From positions 74,197 to 138,196 of the forward strand of contig NZ_QJKI01000008.1 in assembly GCF_003201855.1 (NCBI RefSeq): DNA of 64,000 nt, given 5' to 3'. This document shows positions 43,640 to 52,428 of this stretch, one piece after another (the stretch's first letter is position 1; every line of letters begins with the position of its first letter). The translations under genes and the position numbers were made by a program. The notes below the pieces were generated by a model, which was given only the letters and a program-made list of their open reading frames with translations, did not search any database and had not been told where the DNA came from. The stretch comes from Rivihabitans pingtungensis (GTDB taxonomy: Bacteria > Pseudomonadota > Gammaproteobacteria > Burkholderiales > Aquaspirillaceae).

Positions 43640-44077
43640 ATGCGCAGGTTTGCTTGGATTGTACTGGCATTTCCCGTCATCGAACTGATCGGGCTGGTGT
43701 TGCTGGCCGGCCGCATTGGCGGTCTGGCCACCTTGCTGTGGCTGGTGGCCAGCGCGCTGGTGGGCATGTGGATTTTGCGCAACCAGCGCCTGGGCCTGCT
43801 GCTGACCGCCTGGGGCGCGCTGAACCAGGGCGGGCAGATGTCGCTGTATCAAATGCTGTGGCCGCTGCGCTTTTTGCTGGCCGGGGTGTTGTTGATCTTC
43901 CCTGGCGTCATCAGCGACATCATCGCCTTGATTCTGCTGTTGCCGCTGCGCGGCCCGCAACTGGGCGCTGGCCAGAGTGCGCCGGGCGAAGGCCCGCGCG
44001 CGGCGAATGATTCGGTGATTGAGGGCGAATTCAGCCGGGTGGATGATCCAAAAAAACGCCTGCCGGGGCAGGATTGA
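43640..44077 (+). CDS. fxsA: FxsA-family membrane protein
   Basis: 145 residues with two pairs of hydrophobic segments at the N-terminus (AWIVLAFPVIELIGLVLLAG) and centre (LLAGVLLIFPGVISDIIALILLLP), the FxsA signature. In E. coli overproduction relieves phage T7 exclusion by F. Its terminus is the last clear chromosomal gene before the biosynthetic cluster and converges on the first regulator. Confidence 0.9.
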   Translation: MRRFAWIVLAFPVIELIGLVLLAGRIGGLATLLWLVASALVGMWILRNQRLGLLLTAWGALNQGGQMSLYQMLWPLRFLLAGVLLIFPGVISDIIALILLLPLRGPQLGAGQSAPGEGPRAANDSVIEGEFSRVDDPKKRLPGQD

Positions 44078-44094
44078 GCCCAGGTGTTGGGTTG

Positions 44095-44646
44095 TCATTC
44101 ATGTGGGGCAAAGCTGCTCAGCATGCGACGCAATGAGCGTCGATCCAGCCCCAGAAGGTCTGCCGCCTGCGAAATCGATCCGGCGTATTCTACTATCCGG
44201 TTGATGTATTCCCAGCACAACCGGTTGAAATGACTGGCTTGCCCGGGTTGTGGGTGCACCGGCGGTGGCAGGGAGGGTTTGAGGCTGGACAGGATGTGTT
44301 CGGCCGAGCTGCCCCGTGGCAGATAACCATGGATGCCAATGCGGTGACAAGCGACCATGGTGGCGATTGAACTGTGCCCAGTGACCACTACGATATGCAC
44401 TTCGGGAAATTCCTGGCGAATCTTGCTTAAACCCTTCAGATTGGGACCATCGTGCAGGCGTAGCTCACTTACCACCAGTGCCGGCCTGAGCACGCGCACC
44501 TGTGCCAGCAGGGATTTGCCGTTGGCGCACAGGTGTGGAACATAGCCCCGGTGGGTAAATTCCCGGGCCAGTATCTCGGCGGGGTGGCGAAATGGGTTGG
44601 CGATGACGACATGGGTGTCGTGTCGAGGGGAAATCAAATGCTCCAT
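44095..44646 (-). CDS. RegA/ActR-like response regulator with degenerate receiver
   Basis: 183 residues from the ATG at 44646 (MEHLISPRHD). N-terminal receiver-like domain (about 12-115) and C-terminal Fis-type helix-turn-helix (about 145-180) with YINRIVEYAGSISQAADLLGLDRRSLRRML, the RegA/ActR/PrrA-type pattern. The receiver lacks the usual residues: the acidic pair near VVIANP is missing, the phosphoacceptor Asp is Glu (VVSELRLHDG) and the conserved Lys is Arg (GYLPRG). It may therefore be active without phosphorylation. It is adjacent and co-directional to a second regulator, and is likely a pathway-specific regulator of the beta-lactam cluster. Confidence 0.8.
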   Translation of the reverse strand: MEHLISPRHDTHVVIANPFRHPAEILAREFTHRGYVPHLCANGKSLLAQVRVLRPALVVSELRLHDGPNLKGLSKIRQEFPEVHIVVVTGHSSIATMVACHRIGIHGYLPRGSSAEHILSSLKPSLPPPVHPQPGQASHFNRLCWEYINRIVEYAGSISQAADLLGLDRRSLRRMLSSFAPHE

Positions 44647-44720
44647 GACTATCGTATGAGAGAGGGCTCCCCACTGCACCACAGCCGGCAGCAGGGTTCC
44701 GGTGGTGGAAGGGGCGGTGT

Positions 44721-45287
44721 CTAGCAGGTTTTTTTGCTTGTGGATGCTGTGGTGCCAACGTAGCGCGACACCATGCGGCGAAATGAGCTGCGCTCGATAC
44801 CGAGGGCCCGGGCTGCCGCTGAAATGGAGCCCGATTCCAGCAAGATGTCTTCAATCAGCATTTTTTTCATGCTGGCCAGTGTCAGTTGTGCGCCAGACGA
44901 TACCGTGTGGGCATTCAGCCCCAGCGCATGCAGCACCAGGGCAGGTGGTGCGGGTTTGGGCAGATAGTCGTAAGCCCCGGCATGCAGGGCCGCGGAGGCA
45001 TGGCTGACCTGGGCATGGTTGCTGACGGCAATGATGCGTGCTCCGGGCTGAAGTTGGTGGATCGCTGCTATGGTGTCCTGTGCTGTGTGCCCGTCCAGCA
45101 CAAAATCGATGATGCAGGCGGTGAAGTTGACGCGCCGGCATGCATTCAGTGCCCCTGTCACATCGTTGACTTTCTCTACCTGTGCGCCCGCGGCCAGCAG
45201 GCTGTCGCGCATGCGTGCCCCCCAGGGGCTTTTATCCAGTAACAGCACCCGGCAGGGCGGGGAGACCATATGGGTGGGGGTGTTCAT
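44721..45287 (-). CDS. RegA/ActR-like response regulator
   Basis: 188 residues. Receiver domain with the likely phosphoacceptor in CIIDFVLDG, a Ser where Thr is usual (IIAVSNHAQ) and the Lys in AYDYLPKPAP. Linker and C-terminal Fis-type helix-turn-helix LIEDILLESGSISAAARALGIERSSFRRMV. Ribosome-binding site AGAAGGAC upstream of the ATG at 45287. No histidine kinase lies in the window, so its input is unknown. With its degenerate neighbour it forms a regulator pair at the left edge of the cluster. Confidence 0.85.
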   Translation of the reverse strand: MNTPTHMVSPPCRVLLLDKSPWGARMRDSLLAAGAQVEKVNDVTGALNACRRVNFTACIIDFVLDGHTAQDTIAAIHQLQPGARIIAVSNHAQVSHASAALHAGAYDYLPKPAPPALVLHALGLNAHTVSSGAQLTLASMKKMLIEDILLESGSISAAARALGIERSSFRRMVSRYVGTTASTSKKTC

Positions 45288-45396
45288 CGCTGACTGTCCT
45301 TCTGGTGCTTGGCTTCATGACTGGGTAAGCAAGCAGACATGGCGCTGCTCGCCCGGCTGGGTAGCGGGCGTCGGGCGATCTCCTGTCTTGTGGTGT

Positions 45397-46407
45397 TTAT
45401 TGATTGGATTGCCTGAGGATTTGCCCTGGATAGCGCTGCCCGGCAATCGCCTGCGGGGCAAACAGGGTATCCAGTTGGGCAAACAGGCCAGCGTCAATGT
45501 TGAGCGTGGCTGCGGCCTGGTTTTCCAGCAGGTATTGCGAAGTACGGCTACCTGGGATCACATGCAGATGGGGCGCTTTGTGCAGCAGCCAGGCCAGGGC
45601 CAGTTGTGCCGATGTGATGCCCAGGGGGGTGCTCAGTTCGGTTAACTGCCGTACCAACGCCAGGTTGTGCTCAAGGTTTTCTGGCTGAAAGCGGGGCAGG
45701 CGGGTGCGCAAGTCTTGCGCTGGGTCTGCCTGGCTCATGAATTTGTCATCGATTCTGGCCGTCAGGAAACCGCGCCCTAATGGGCTGAATGCCACCACGG
45801 CAATGCCCATGCTGGCGCAGGCCGGCAGGATGTCGTGTTCGATGTCGCGGCTCCAGAGCGAATATTCACTTTGCAGGGCATCCACTTTTACCATGGCATG
45901 GGCGGTGCGCAGGGTATCCAGCGACACTTCGCACAGGCCAATGGCGCCAATCTTGCCTTCTTCCTTCAGGCGCGACAGGGCGCCCAGCGTTTCTTCCAGC
46001 GGGCAGTCGGGGTCACGTCGATGCAGGTAATACAGGTCGATATGTTCCACCCCCAGGCGACGCAATGAGGCATGGCAGCATTCACGCACATAGTCACTGC
46101 GGCCATTGGCGGTGATGTGATACTTGTTGGCCGGATCCCGCACAATGCCAAACTTGGATGCCAGTACCATGTTGTCCCGGGCAGATGGGCCATGTTGTGC
46201 CAAAAACTTGCCCAGCAAGGTTTCATTATGCCCTTGGCCATACATGTCGGCCGTATCATAATGCCTATAACCGATTTCATATGACATGGCCAGCGCCCGT
46301 AATGACACGTCGTCATCCGATGCGCCATAAAACTCGCTCATTCCCATGCAGCCCAAACCAATTCTTGGTGGCTGTTTACGCCCAAGCCGGGCAGTCAAAT
46401 CATTCAT
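45397..46407 (-). CDS. Aldo/keto reductase
   Basis: 336 residues, (beta/alpha)8 NADPH-dependent oxidoreductase. Catalytic tetrad: Asp and Tyr in YRHYDTADMYGQGHNE, Lys in VLASKFGI, His in LYYLHRRDPD. Closest in pattern to the YghZ/AKR11-13-type group. C-terminal cofactor motif HVIPGSRTSQYLLEN. It could reduce an aldehyde or ketone of the beta-lactam product; in clavulanic acid synthesis the last step is likewise a carbonyl reduction, but by a different (SDR) family. Divergent from the acyltransferase gene with shared upstream region. Confidence 0.88.
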   Translation of the reverse strand: MNDLTARLGRKQPPRIGLGCMGMSEFYGASDDDVSLRALAMSYEIGYRHYDTADMYGQGHNETLLGKFLAQHGPSARDNMVLASKFGIVRDPANKYHITANGRSDYVRECCHASLRRLGVEHIDLYYLHRRDPDCPLEETLGALSRLKEEGKIGAIGLCEVSLDTLRTAHAMVKVDALQSEYSLWSRDIEHDILPACASMGIAVVAFSPLGRGFLTARIDDKFMSQADPAQDLRTRLPRFQPENLEHNLALVRQLTELSTPLGITSAQLALAWLLHKAPHLHVIPGSRTSQYLLENQAAATLNIDAGLFAQLDTLFAPQAIAGQRYPGQILRQSNQ

Positions 46408-46779
46408 TTCTATTTTTCCATGGTATGCATCGCTGCGCGATTGTCTTGTGTTAAGCGGCCGGCATCACGGGGTTAAGTATTTTTACGTAGCGTGTCTGAC
46501 AATTCTATTGTCATCAATATACGTTGGACATGCTACAACAACCCTCCGGGGATGATAAGCCAGTGGGACATTATGCCCCACCTGTATCCATATAAACTTT
46601 TGCCAGTGCTCTATTGAATACCCGGGTGTGATCCTGCCGTAGGGACATATTGCCTCCGGGCAAATCGCCTCATGGGCCATCTTGTGTTCGGACTTTAATA
46701 TGGGCATTCATATTTTCTGTGCGAAAGGATGCTTGGCCATGTTTTTGCCTGGGTATTGCCCGTTAATCGGCGTTGAGAA
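46408..46779. promoter_or_regulatory. Divergent control region with repeated motifs
   Basis: 372 bases between the aldo/keto reductase and acyltransferase genes, with no ORF. Holds a perfect inverted repeat TGACAAT-TCT-ATTGTCA (46497-46513), two direct copies of GGGACAT-N3-GCC (46565-46577 and 46642-46654, 77 bases apart), the first centred in a larger dyad (TGGGACA-TTA-TGCCCCA), and a hairpin TTGCC-TCCG-GGCAA (46650-46663). These are good candidates for operators of the cluster regulators. A third copy of the motif lies at 56283-56295. Confidence 0.55.
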
Positions 46780-48090
46780 ATGAAGGTGAACAAATTGATT
46801 CATCGTCAACTTGGCTATATGGAAGCCAGAATGCATTTGATGCAATCCATGTTTCATGGCTCAACGCAAGGTGCGTTGGCCGTGCGCTTGGAAGGTGAAT
46901 TGAATATTCAACACCTGCACCAGGCATTACAACGTGCGGTATATGACTTTCCAATCATGCGCACCGTGATTGCCGAATGTGACGGGCAGCCTTGTTTTGT
47001 GGATGGGGCGTCTGGTGCCTTGCCGGTCACGGTGGTGGCGCGTGAGCAGGATGATGACTGGCGCAAGGTGCTGGCCCGGTTGAACGATCAGCCGCTGGAT
47101 GCGGCACGCCAGCTGTGGCGCCTGGTGGTACTTACCCCTACCCAGGTCACACCGGGCCAGCCGCCATGCCACGATCTCTTGCTGTGCTTGCACCATGCCC
47201 TGATGGATGGAACGGCGGCGGATACTTTTTTGCATCGTGTACTGACCTACTGCACGCATCCGGCGTGCCCACCTCAGGATGCCCGGCCGCGCAGCGTGCC
47301 ACCAGCGGCCGAAACCGTACTGCCTACCAAGATGCAGATGACTTGGTCCGAGTTTGTGGGCTGGCAGCGTGAGCAGCAGGCCCAGCTGCCAGTGCTGCCG
47401 CCCTTGCCACACCTTGCCACCATGCCCTTGCAGGCCAGACGCACGGCGCTGGCGACCATGCATGTAGATGCCGGGCAATTGGCCAGACTGATGGACTGGG
47501 CAGCCAGGCAGGACGTCACATTGAATTCTGTGTTGTCTGCCGCGCTGTTGCTGGCCGTGGATGCGCACACTCCGGGGCGTGAGCAATGGGCCTTGTACAC
47601 CACGTTTTCCTTGCGGCGGCTGTGTGCCGCACAGATCGATGAGCACGATGTGGGCTGTTGTATGACGGTCCTGCCTACTGTGCACCGGGTATCTGGGCAG
47701 GAGGTGGGCAGTCTGGCGCGTGAGCATCAGCATGCGCTGGCCCGGGCGGTCATGCGTCAGACCCGTGTGCCGGTTTCGGTGGATGTTGCGCAGTTGCGTG
47801 AGGCGCTGATGCCGCTGCGCCATCTGACACATTTTGTCAGTGACCTTGGCTTGACTTTTGGCGAATCCCGCTTGCAATCGGCATATGGTGATTTGCGCAT
47901 CCGTCATTTTTATCCCAGTGTGAATCGCTCGCTGGGTAATTTGGCGCTGGCCGTGCATGGCGTGCGTCTGAATGAATCCTTGTTTCTGACTTTCAATCAT
48001 ACCGTCCCGCTGCAAAGTGCAGATTGGGTGGATCGAGTCATGTCCCGTTTTATGGATATCGTGTCGTCTTGTCCGGCGACTGGTGGGTGA
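46780..48090 (+). CDS. HHxxxDG acyltransferase (condensation / PapA-like superfamily)
   Basis: 436 residues. The catalytic motif HHALMDG is at 138-144, in LLLCLHHALMDGTAADTF. Flanking patterns (LHQALQRAVYDFPIMRTVI near the N-terminus, TTFSLRRLC in the second lobe) fit stand-alone acyltransferases of the condensation-domain superfamily, which join an acyl thioester to an amine or alcohol. The downstream ligase and ACP could supply the acyl group. First gene of the plus-strand operon, 45 bases before the carboxyethylarginine synthase. A DFGWG-type second motif is not clear, so the acceptor is open. Confidence 0.75.
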   Translation: MKVNKLIHRQLGYMEARMHLMQSMFHGSTQGALAVRLEGELNIQHLHQALQRAVYDFPIMRTVIAECDGQPCFVDGASGALPVTVVAREQDDDWRKVLARLNDQPLDAARQLWRLVVLTPTQVTPGQPPCHDLLLCLHHALMDGTAADTFLHRVLTYCTHPACPPQDARPRSVPPAAETVLPTKMQMTWSEFVGWQREQQAQLPVLPPLPHLATMPLQARRTALATMHVDAGQLARLMDWAARQDVTLNSVLSAALLLAVDAHTPGREQWALYTTFSLRRLCAAQIDEHDVGCCMTVLPTVHRVSGQEVGSLAREHQHALARAVMRQTRVPVSVDVAQLREALMPLRHLTHFVSDLGLTFGESRLQSAYGDLRIRHFYPSVNRSLGNLALAVHGVRLNESLFLTFNHTVPLQSADWVDRVMSRFMDIVSSCPATGG

Positions 48091-48135
48091 TGGGCATGAG
48101 TTTATTGGTACGCAACTTTATCTGGATGACACTCC

Positions 48136-49848
48136 ATGACTGATACTGTAATGGCAGCAGATGCTGCGCCCATTCAAGCAGGGCACGCTGAAACCACGCT
48201 TAAATTTGCCGAGGTATTACTGAAGGAAATTCGGCGTCGTGGAATCAAACGTGTGTTTGGGGTGCCTGGGCGAGAAAATGCCGGGATTCTGTTCAATGAA
48301 GTCGAAGACCTGGAGTATGTGACCACCCGGGTTGAATTCACTGCCGGGATTGCTGCCGATTTTACTGGCCGACTCACCCGCAAGCCACAAGTGTGCTTTT
48401 CCACCATGGGGCCGGGTGCCACCAACATGACCACGGCCATGGCCTCGGCGATGTTGAACCATTCACCGCTGATTCTGATCTCGGCCCAGCTGGAAAGTGA
48501 CGACAATTATTACAACCTGACCCACCAGTGTGTGGATCAAGCTGCAGTCATGGCACCGTTGTGCAAATGGTCGTATGAGCTGAAAAGCCCGCAGGATTTA
48601 CCTTGGGCTATTGATCGCGCCTTTCGTCTTGCCGTGACCGAGCCGGTCGGGCCGGTGCATCTGGCGATTCCCACTGATTTTTTCAAACAACCCATTCGCG
48701 TCAGTCACGATTTGTCACGTGAATTGCCGCAACGGATTCTGTGCGAAGAAGGCCCGCCAGATGAACAGACGCTGGCGCAAATCCACCATATGCTCAAGCA
48801 GGCTCGCCAACCGGTGTGCCTGATTGGCGAAGGCACGGTACGCATTGGCGCAGAAAAAGCCGTGCTGGATTTTTGCCGGGCCTGGAATATTCCGTTTGTC
48901 ACTGCCGCCAACGCCAAAGGGATTGCGCCATTTGCCGATCCACTGAATTACGGTGCGGCCAGTCCATACATGGAAGGCATCATGGGCTATCACGCACTGG
49001 CCGACATGTATACCCCGGTGGATTTGCTGCTGTGTGTCGGCTATCAGTATGTGGATGATCTGCTGCCAAAAATGTGGGCATACGGTGAGCCCAAGCAGGT
49101 TGTGGCCATCAGCAGTCACGCCATCACGGAAATTCACGCCAAGTTTTCTCCTGATGTCAGTGCAGTGGGCAATCTGCCGTTGATTCTCTATGACTTGACC
49201 GAGCGCGGGGTGGATCGCAAGCCATCGCGGCCGATGGACACGCTCAAGTCCGTATACCGCTCAATCATTGACGGGCAGCGCACCGTCAATGGCCGTCTGA
49301 CTCCCATCCAGGTGCTGGATACGGTTAATCGGAATCTGGGGGACGGCATTTTGTGTACCGATATCGGCTATTACCGTCACCACGCGATCTTGTTCAGTGA
49401 TCCTCCCGCATCCGGGCGCTTTTTTACCGATGCAGGGCTGTCCAGCTTTGGTTCTGGCTTGCCCAGCGCCATTGCTGCGCAAATTGCCTGCCCCGACCGA
49501 CAAACCTTTCTGGTGTGCGGCGATGGCGGCTTTCATTCAGGCAGTGGCGATCTGGAGACGCTTGTACGCTATCAACTGCCGGCCATTGTGATTGTCATGA
49601 ACAATGGGGCTTTTGAGCTGATCGAGCTGTACCAGAAGCGTAATAACAAAACCCATAACCCCAAAGTGGTCCGGCTGGGCTCGGTGGACTTCGTCAAGCT
49701 GGCCCAGGCCAATGGTTGTCGTGGGGTGCGTGCTGACAGCATGGAGGCGTTGGAAGCCGCCATCCGTTCGCATGACCGGCGTCAGCCGCTGGTGATCGAA
49801 GTGCCGATGGAATACCGCGATCGGGATTCATTCCGTGAGTCATTCTGA
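48136..49848 (+). CDS. ceaS: N2-(2-carboxyethyl)arginine synthase (CEAS), ThDP-dependent
   Basis: 570 residues (S. clavuligerus CEAS is about 573). In that enzyme glyceraldehyde-3-phosphate and L-arginine give N2-(2-carboxyethyl)arginine, the first step of clavam synthesis. Seen: RVFGVPGRENAGILFNEVED with the catalytic Glu67 in TRVEFTAGIAADF, CEAS-like YMEGIMGYHALADMYTPVDL, and the ThDP motif GDG(462-464)...NN(489-490) in VCGDGGFHSGSGDLETL. CEAS differs from acetolactate synthase in having FGVxGRE and DIG(F/Y)(F/Y)RH, both present here. Remembered alignment to CEAS is close along the whole length. No FAD-related AHAS region. It stands next to a beta-lactam synthetase in the same cluster. Confidence 0.95.
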   Translation: MTDTVMAADAAPIQAGHAETTLKFAEVLLKEIRRRGIKRVFGVPGRENAGILFNEVEDLEYVTTRVEFTAGIAADFTGRLTRKPQVCFSTMGPGATNMTTAMASAMLNHSPLILISAQLESDDNYYNLTHQCVDQAAVMAPLCKWSYELKSPQDLPWAIDRAFRLAVTEPVGPVHLAIPTDFFKQPIRVSHDLSRELPQRILCEEGPPDEQTLAQIHHMLKQARQPVCLIGEGTVRIGAEKAVLDFCRAWNIPFVTAANAKGIAPFADPLNYGAASPYMEGIMGYHALADMYTPVDLLLCVGYQYVDDLLPKMWAYGEPKQVVAISSHAITEIHAKFSPDVSAVGNLPLILYDLTERGVDRKPSRPMDTLKSVYRSIIDGQRTVNGRLTPIQVLDTVNRNLGDGILCTDIGYYRHHAILFSDPPASGRFFTDAGLSSFGSGLPSAIAAQIACPDRQTFLVCGDGGFHSGSGDLETLVRYQLPAIVIVMNNGAFELIELYQKRNNKTHNPKVVRLGSVDFVKLAQANGCRGVRADSMEALEAAIRSHDRRQPLVIEVPMEYRDRDSFRESF

Positions 49849-49875
49849 TTGACCGGCTGCATGGGGAAAGCTTGC

Positions 49876-51360
49876 ATGAGCACATTGATTGCACATTTTG
49901 ACGCCATGGCCTTGCGCCATGGCGACAAGCCGGCGCTGATCCAGGAGCATCGCCAGATCAGTTACGGCCAATTGCGTGAAGCCAGTGAACGTCTGGCCCA
50001 GGCGCTCAGCGAGGCGGGCCTGCGCGCAGGTGCGCATATTGCGCTGGATGGCGTCAACGAAATCGAGTTTGTCATTGCCTATCTGGCCATTGCCCGCATG
50101 GGGGCATGCCTGGCTCCGATCGACAGCCGCTTGTCTTTGCCGGAAGTAGATGTGTTGCTGGCTGATTTTCAGCCTGGTGCCTGTCTGTTGCTGGATGAGG
50201 GTTCGCCATTATCCCAAGCCATGCAGGCGCGATCCGACTGGCAGGTGCTGTCCTTGTCCGGGCCAGATGAGCCGGCGGTGACGCTCTGGCTGGACCCACT
50301 GCGCTGCCATGCCACACCGGCACAAGCCGGCGATCTGGTGGTGCAGTATTCCTCCGGTTCCACTGGCAAACCCAAAGGCATCATCCTGAGCCGGGACAAT
50401 ATTTTCCACAAGGTCAACAACTGGAACATCACGCTGGATATCAGCGACAAGGATGTTTTTTTGTGCACGCTGACACTGAGCCATTGCTACGGCATGTATG
50501 TGCACACCCTGGCCGGCTTGCTGGCGGGGGCGGTGGTGCATCTGCCCCGCCTGGCCGGGCTGACCCCCGGTCGCATCCTGCGCATGCTGGCTGACTGGCA
50601 GGTGACCGTGTTTGGCTCTTTACCCTATATGTATCAGCTCTGGCTGGCCGTGCCGGCAGAGCGGGTGCGGCTGGACAGTGTGCGCTATCTGATCAGTGGC
50701 AGCGCCCCGCTGCCCGAGGTGACCGCCCGCGCCTTTCATGACACCTTCGGGCGTAATCTCAATCAGGTGTATGGCCTGACGGAAATCGGCCTGATTACCT
50801 TCAACAAGCACGGCAACAACCCGATGTCGCTGGGCTGGCCCACGGCCAATATGGTCTGCCGGGTGGTGGATGAATCGGGCCAGGAATGTGCCGTGGATCA
50901 GCCGGGCGAGTTGCTGGTGCGTTGCGCTTCCATGGCACGTGGCTATCTGGACAACCCCGAAGAGGCGCGGGAGATGTTTCGTGATGGCTGGTTGCACACC
51001 AAGGATGTGGTGCGCCGTGCCGCCGATGGCAGCTTTGTGATGTGCGGGCGGCTGTCCCAATTCATCAACGTGGGTGGCAACAAGGTGTCGCCTGCGGAGG
51101 TGGAAAACACCCTGCTGGCCCATCCTGCCATCAAGGAGGCGGCGGTAGTGGGGCAGCGTGGTGCCGCGGGTGAGGATGTGGTGGCGTTTATCGTGCGCCA
51201 GCCTGGCCAGCCGCATCTGGAGCCGCGCGATGTCTTTCAGTATTGCGCTGAGGCGTTGTCCGGCTACAAGCGCCCCCGGGTGGTGCACATCATCGATGCC
51301 TTGCCCAAGAGCCCCTTGGGCAAGGTACTCAAGGCCCAGTTGTTTACCTGCCTGGGCTGA
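49876..51360 (+). CDS. AMP-forming acyl-CoA/ACP ligase (ANL superfamily)
   Basis: 494 residues from the ATG at 49876 (GGGGAAAG ribosome-binding site). Phosphate loop YSSGSTGKPKGI (about 158-169), adenine motif YGLTEIGLITF, hinge region GRLSQFINVGGNKVSPAEVE and the C-terminal catalytic Lys in LPKSPLGKVLK. Activates a carboxylic acid as the adenylate and probably loads it onto the acyl carrier protein encoded 29 bases downstream. Substrate unknown; the order ligase-ACP implies a carrier-bound acyl group used by the HHxxxDG enzyme. Confidence 0.9.
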   Translation: MSTLIAHFDAMALRHGDKPALIQEHRQISYGQLREASERLAQALSEAGLRAGAHIALDGVNEIEFVIAYLAIARMGACLAPIDSRLSLPEVDVLLADFQPGACLLLDEGSPLSQAMQARSDWQVLSLSGPDEPAVTLWLDPLRCHATPAQAGDLVVQYSSGSTGKPKGIILSRDNIFHKVNNWNITLDISDKDVFLCTLTLSHCYGMYVHTLAGLLAGAVVHLPRLAGLTPGRILRMLADWQVTVFGSLPYMYQLWLAVPAERVRLDSVRYLISGSAPLPEVTARAFHDTFGRNLNQVYGLTEIGLITFNKHGNNPMSLGWPTANMVCRVVDESGQECAVDQPGELLVRCASMARGYLDNPEEAREMFRDGWLHTKDVVRRAADGSFVMCGRLSQFINVGGNKVSPAEVENTLLAHPAIKEAAVVGQRGAAGEDVVAFIVRQPGQPHLEPRDVFQYCAEALSGYKRPRVVHIIDALPKSPLGKVLKAQLFTCLG

Positions 51361-51389
51361 GCCATATCCCTCTGCCACGAGACCCTCAC

Positions 51390-51647
51390 ATGAATGTTTT
51401 GAATTCCGCCGAAATTTATGCCCGGCTATTGCCTTTGCTGCACCAATCGACATCGCGCCCGCTGGATGCCCCAGTCTCTCCGGACGACCGGCTTGAACAG
51501 GATCTGGGCCTGGATTCGATCGGATTTCTCACCCTGGGCCTGTATCTGGAAGAAGCCTTTGGACTGGATATCGGGGCCGATGTCGAGGCATATGGCCAGG
51601 TGATCACGGTAGCCGACATGGTGGACTTTGTGGCGCAACGCATTTGA
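51390..51647 (+). CDS. Free-standing acyl carrier protein
   Basis: 85 residues. The phosphopantetheine site is Ser43 in LEQDLGLDSIGFLTL. Acidic four-helix ACP layout. No dedicated phosphopantetheinyl transferase is in the cluster, so the host enzyme must act. It lies between the ligase and the AfsA-type hotdog gene and is likely the carrier for both. Confidence 0.92.
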   Translation: MNVLNSAEIYARLLPLLHQSTSRPLDAPVSPDDRLEQDLGLDSIGFLTLGLYLEEAFGLDIGADVEAYGQVITVADMVDFVAQRI

Positions 51648-51689
51648 ACGCATGGCTGGCTGCCCCGGCCAGCCATGGTGGAGATGAGC

Positions 51690-52424
51690 ATGAGCTGTTA
51701 TCTGATAGTGGGCGATGCCTACGATACATTTTCCCGGCATGAGGGTGTGCTGGGCATTTCCCAGGCTTTGCGACTGTTTGCCGAGGTGCCGCCCGAGATG
51801 CCAGGGCGGGTGATCATCGGGCAGGGTATTGCCGAATCGGCGCGGGCGCAGTTGCTGGCATTGTTGCCGCCGGAGGTGGTGTTGGATGGGCTGGCCACCC
51901 AAGGTGACCCGGCTCCGCTGTGGTTGACCCACAAAACCCGGCGGGCCCATGTGCTGATTGCCGAGGCGGGAGCACCGGGCGAATTGAGCTATGACTACCA
52001 CCTTATTCTGGATGATGCGGACGACCGTCTGTGTGATCACGTCACGGGTCAGCATGTCAGCGCCATGCTGCTGATGGAGGCCGGCCGCCAGGCGGTGATT
52101 GCATCCATCGAGCGACAATATCCCGCCGTGGCTGGCAAATGGGGCATCGTGCTGGACAAACTCACCGCCAGCTTTGCCAGTTATGCCTTTCCGGTGCCTA
52201 CTCACCTGCGGGTGATCATTCAACCCTGGGGTGAGGCCAGCAACAAGCATGTGCAGGCTGCCTTGAGGGTGGTTTTCCAGCAGGCCGATGTCGAAGTATG
52301 CCGCATGCAGTTTGATGTGCAACTGTACAAGCAGGCTGCGCTGGAAAGCATTGAAAAGCGCAAGGCCAGGGCTTTGGTTGACACCCTGTTGGCCTCCCAT
52401 CCCGACAACGCTGCCCTGGTGTAA
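51690..52424 (+). CDS. AfsA-type hotdog-domain protein
   Basis: 244 residues from the ATG at 51690, which has GGTGGAG 6 bases upstream (in-frame ATGs at 51675 and 51684 are less well placed). Centre contains ADDRLCDHVTGQHVSAMLLM EAGRQ, which fits the AfsA repeat signature (H-x-x-D-H-V-x-G-M-x-L-x-E-A-x-R-Q), and RRAHVLIAE matches its N-terminal strand. AfsA makes gamma-butyrolactone signals by condensing an acyl-ACP with dihydroxyacetone phosphate. Here it follows an ACP, so an acyl-thioester role is likely. Only one clear unit is visible, against two in AfsA. Product unknown. Confidence 0.7.
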   Translation: MSCYLIVGDAYDTFSRHEGVLGISQALRLFAEVPPEMPGRVIIGQGIAESARAQLLALLPPEVVLDGLATQGDPAPLWLTHKTRRAHVLIAEAGAPGELSYDYHLILDDADDRLCDHVTGQHVSAMLLMEAGRQAVIASIERQYPAVAGKWGIVLDKLTASFASYAFPVPTHLRVIIQPWGEASNKHVQAALRVVFQQADVEVCRMQFDVQLYKQAALESIEKRKARALVDTLLASHPDNAALV

Positions 52425-52428
52425 TGTC

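Noticed and set aside
48136..49848. CEAS gene read as acetolactate synthase (ilvB-like)
   Set aside because: Motifs FGVPGRE, DIGYYRHH and the YMEGI stretch agree with CEAS, there is no ilvN partner, and beta-lactam synthetase and PAH are neighbours.
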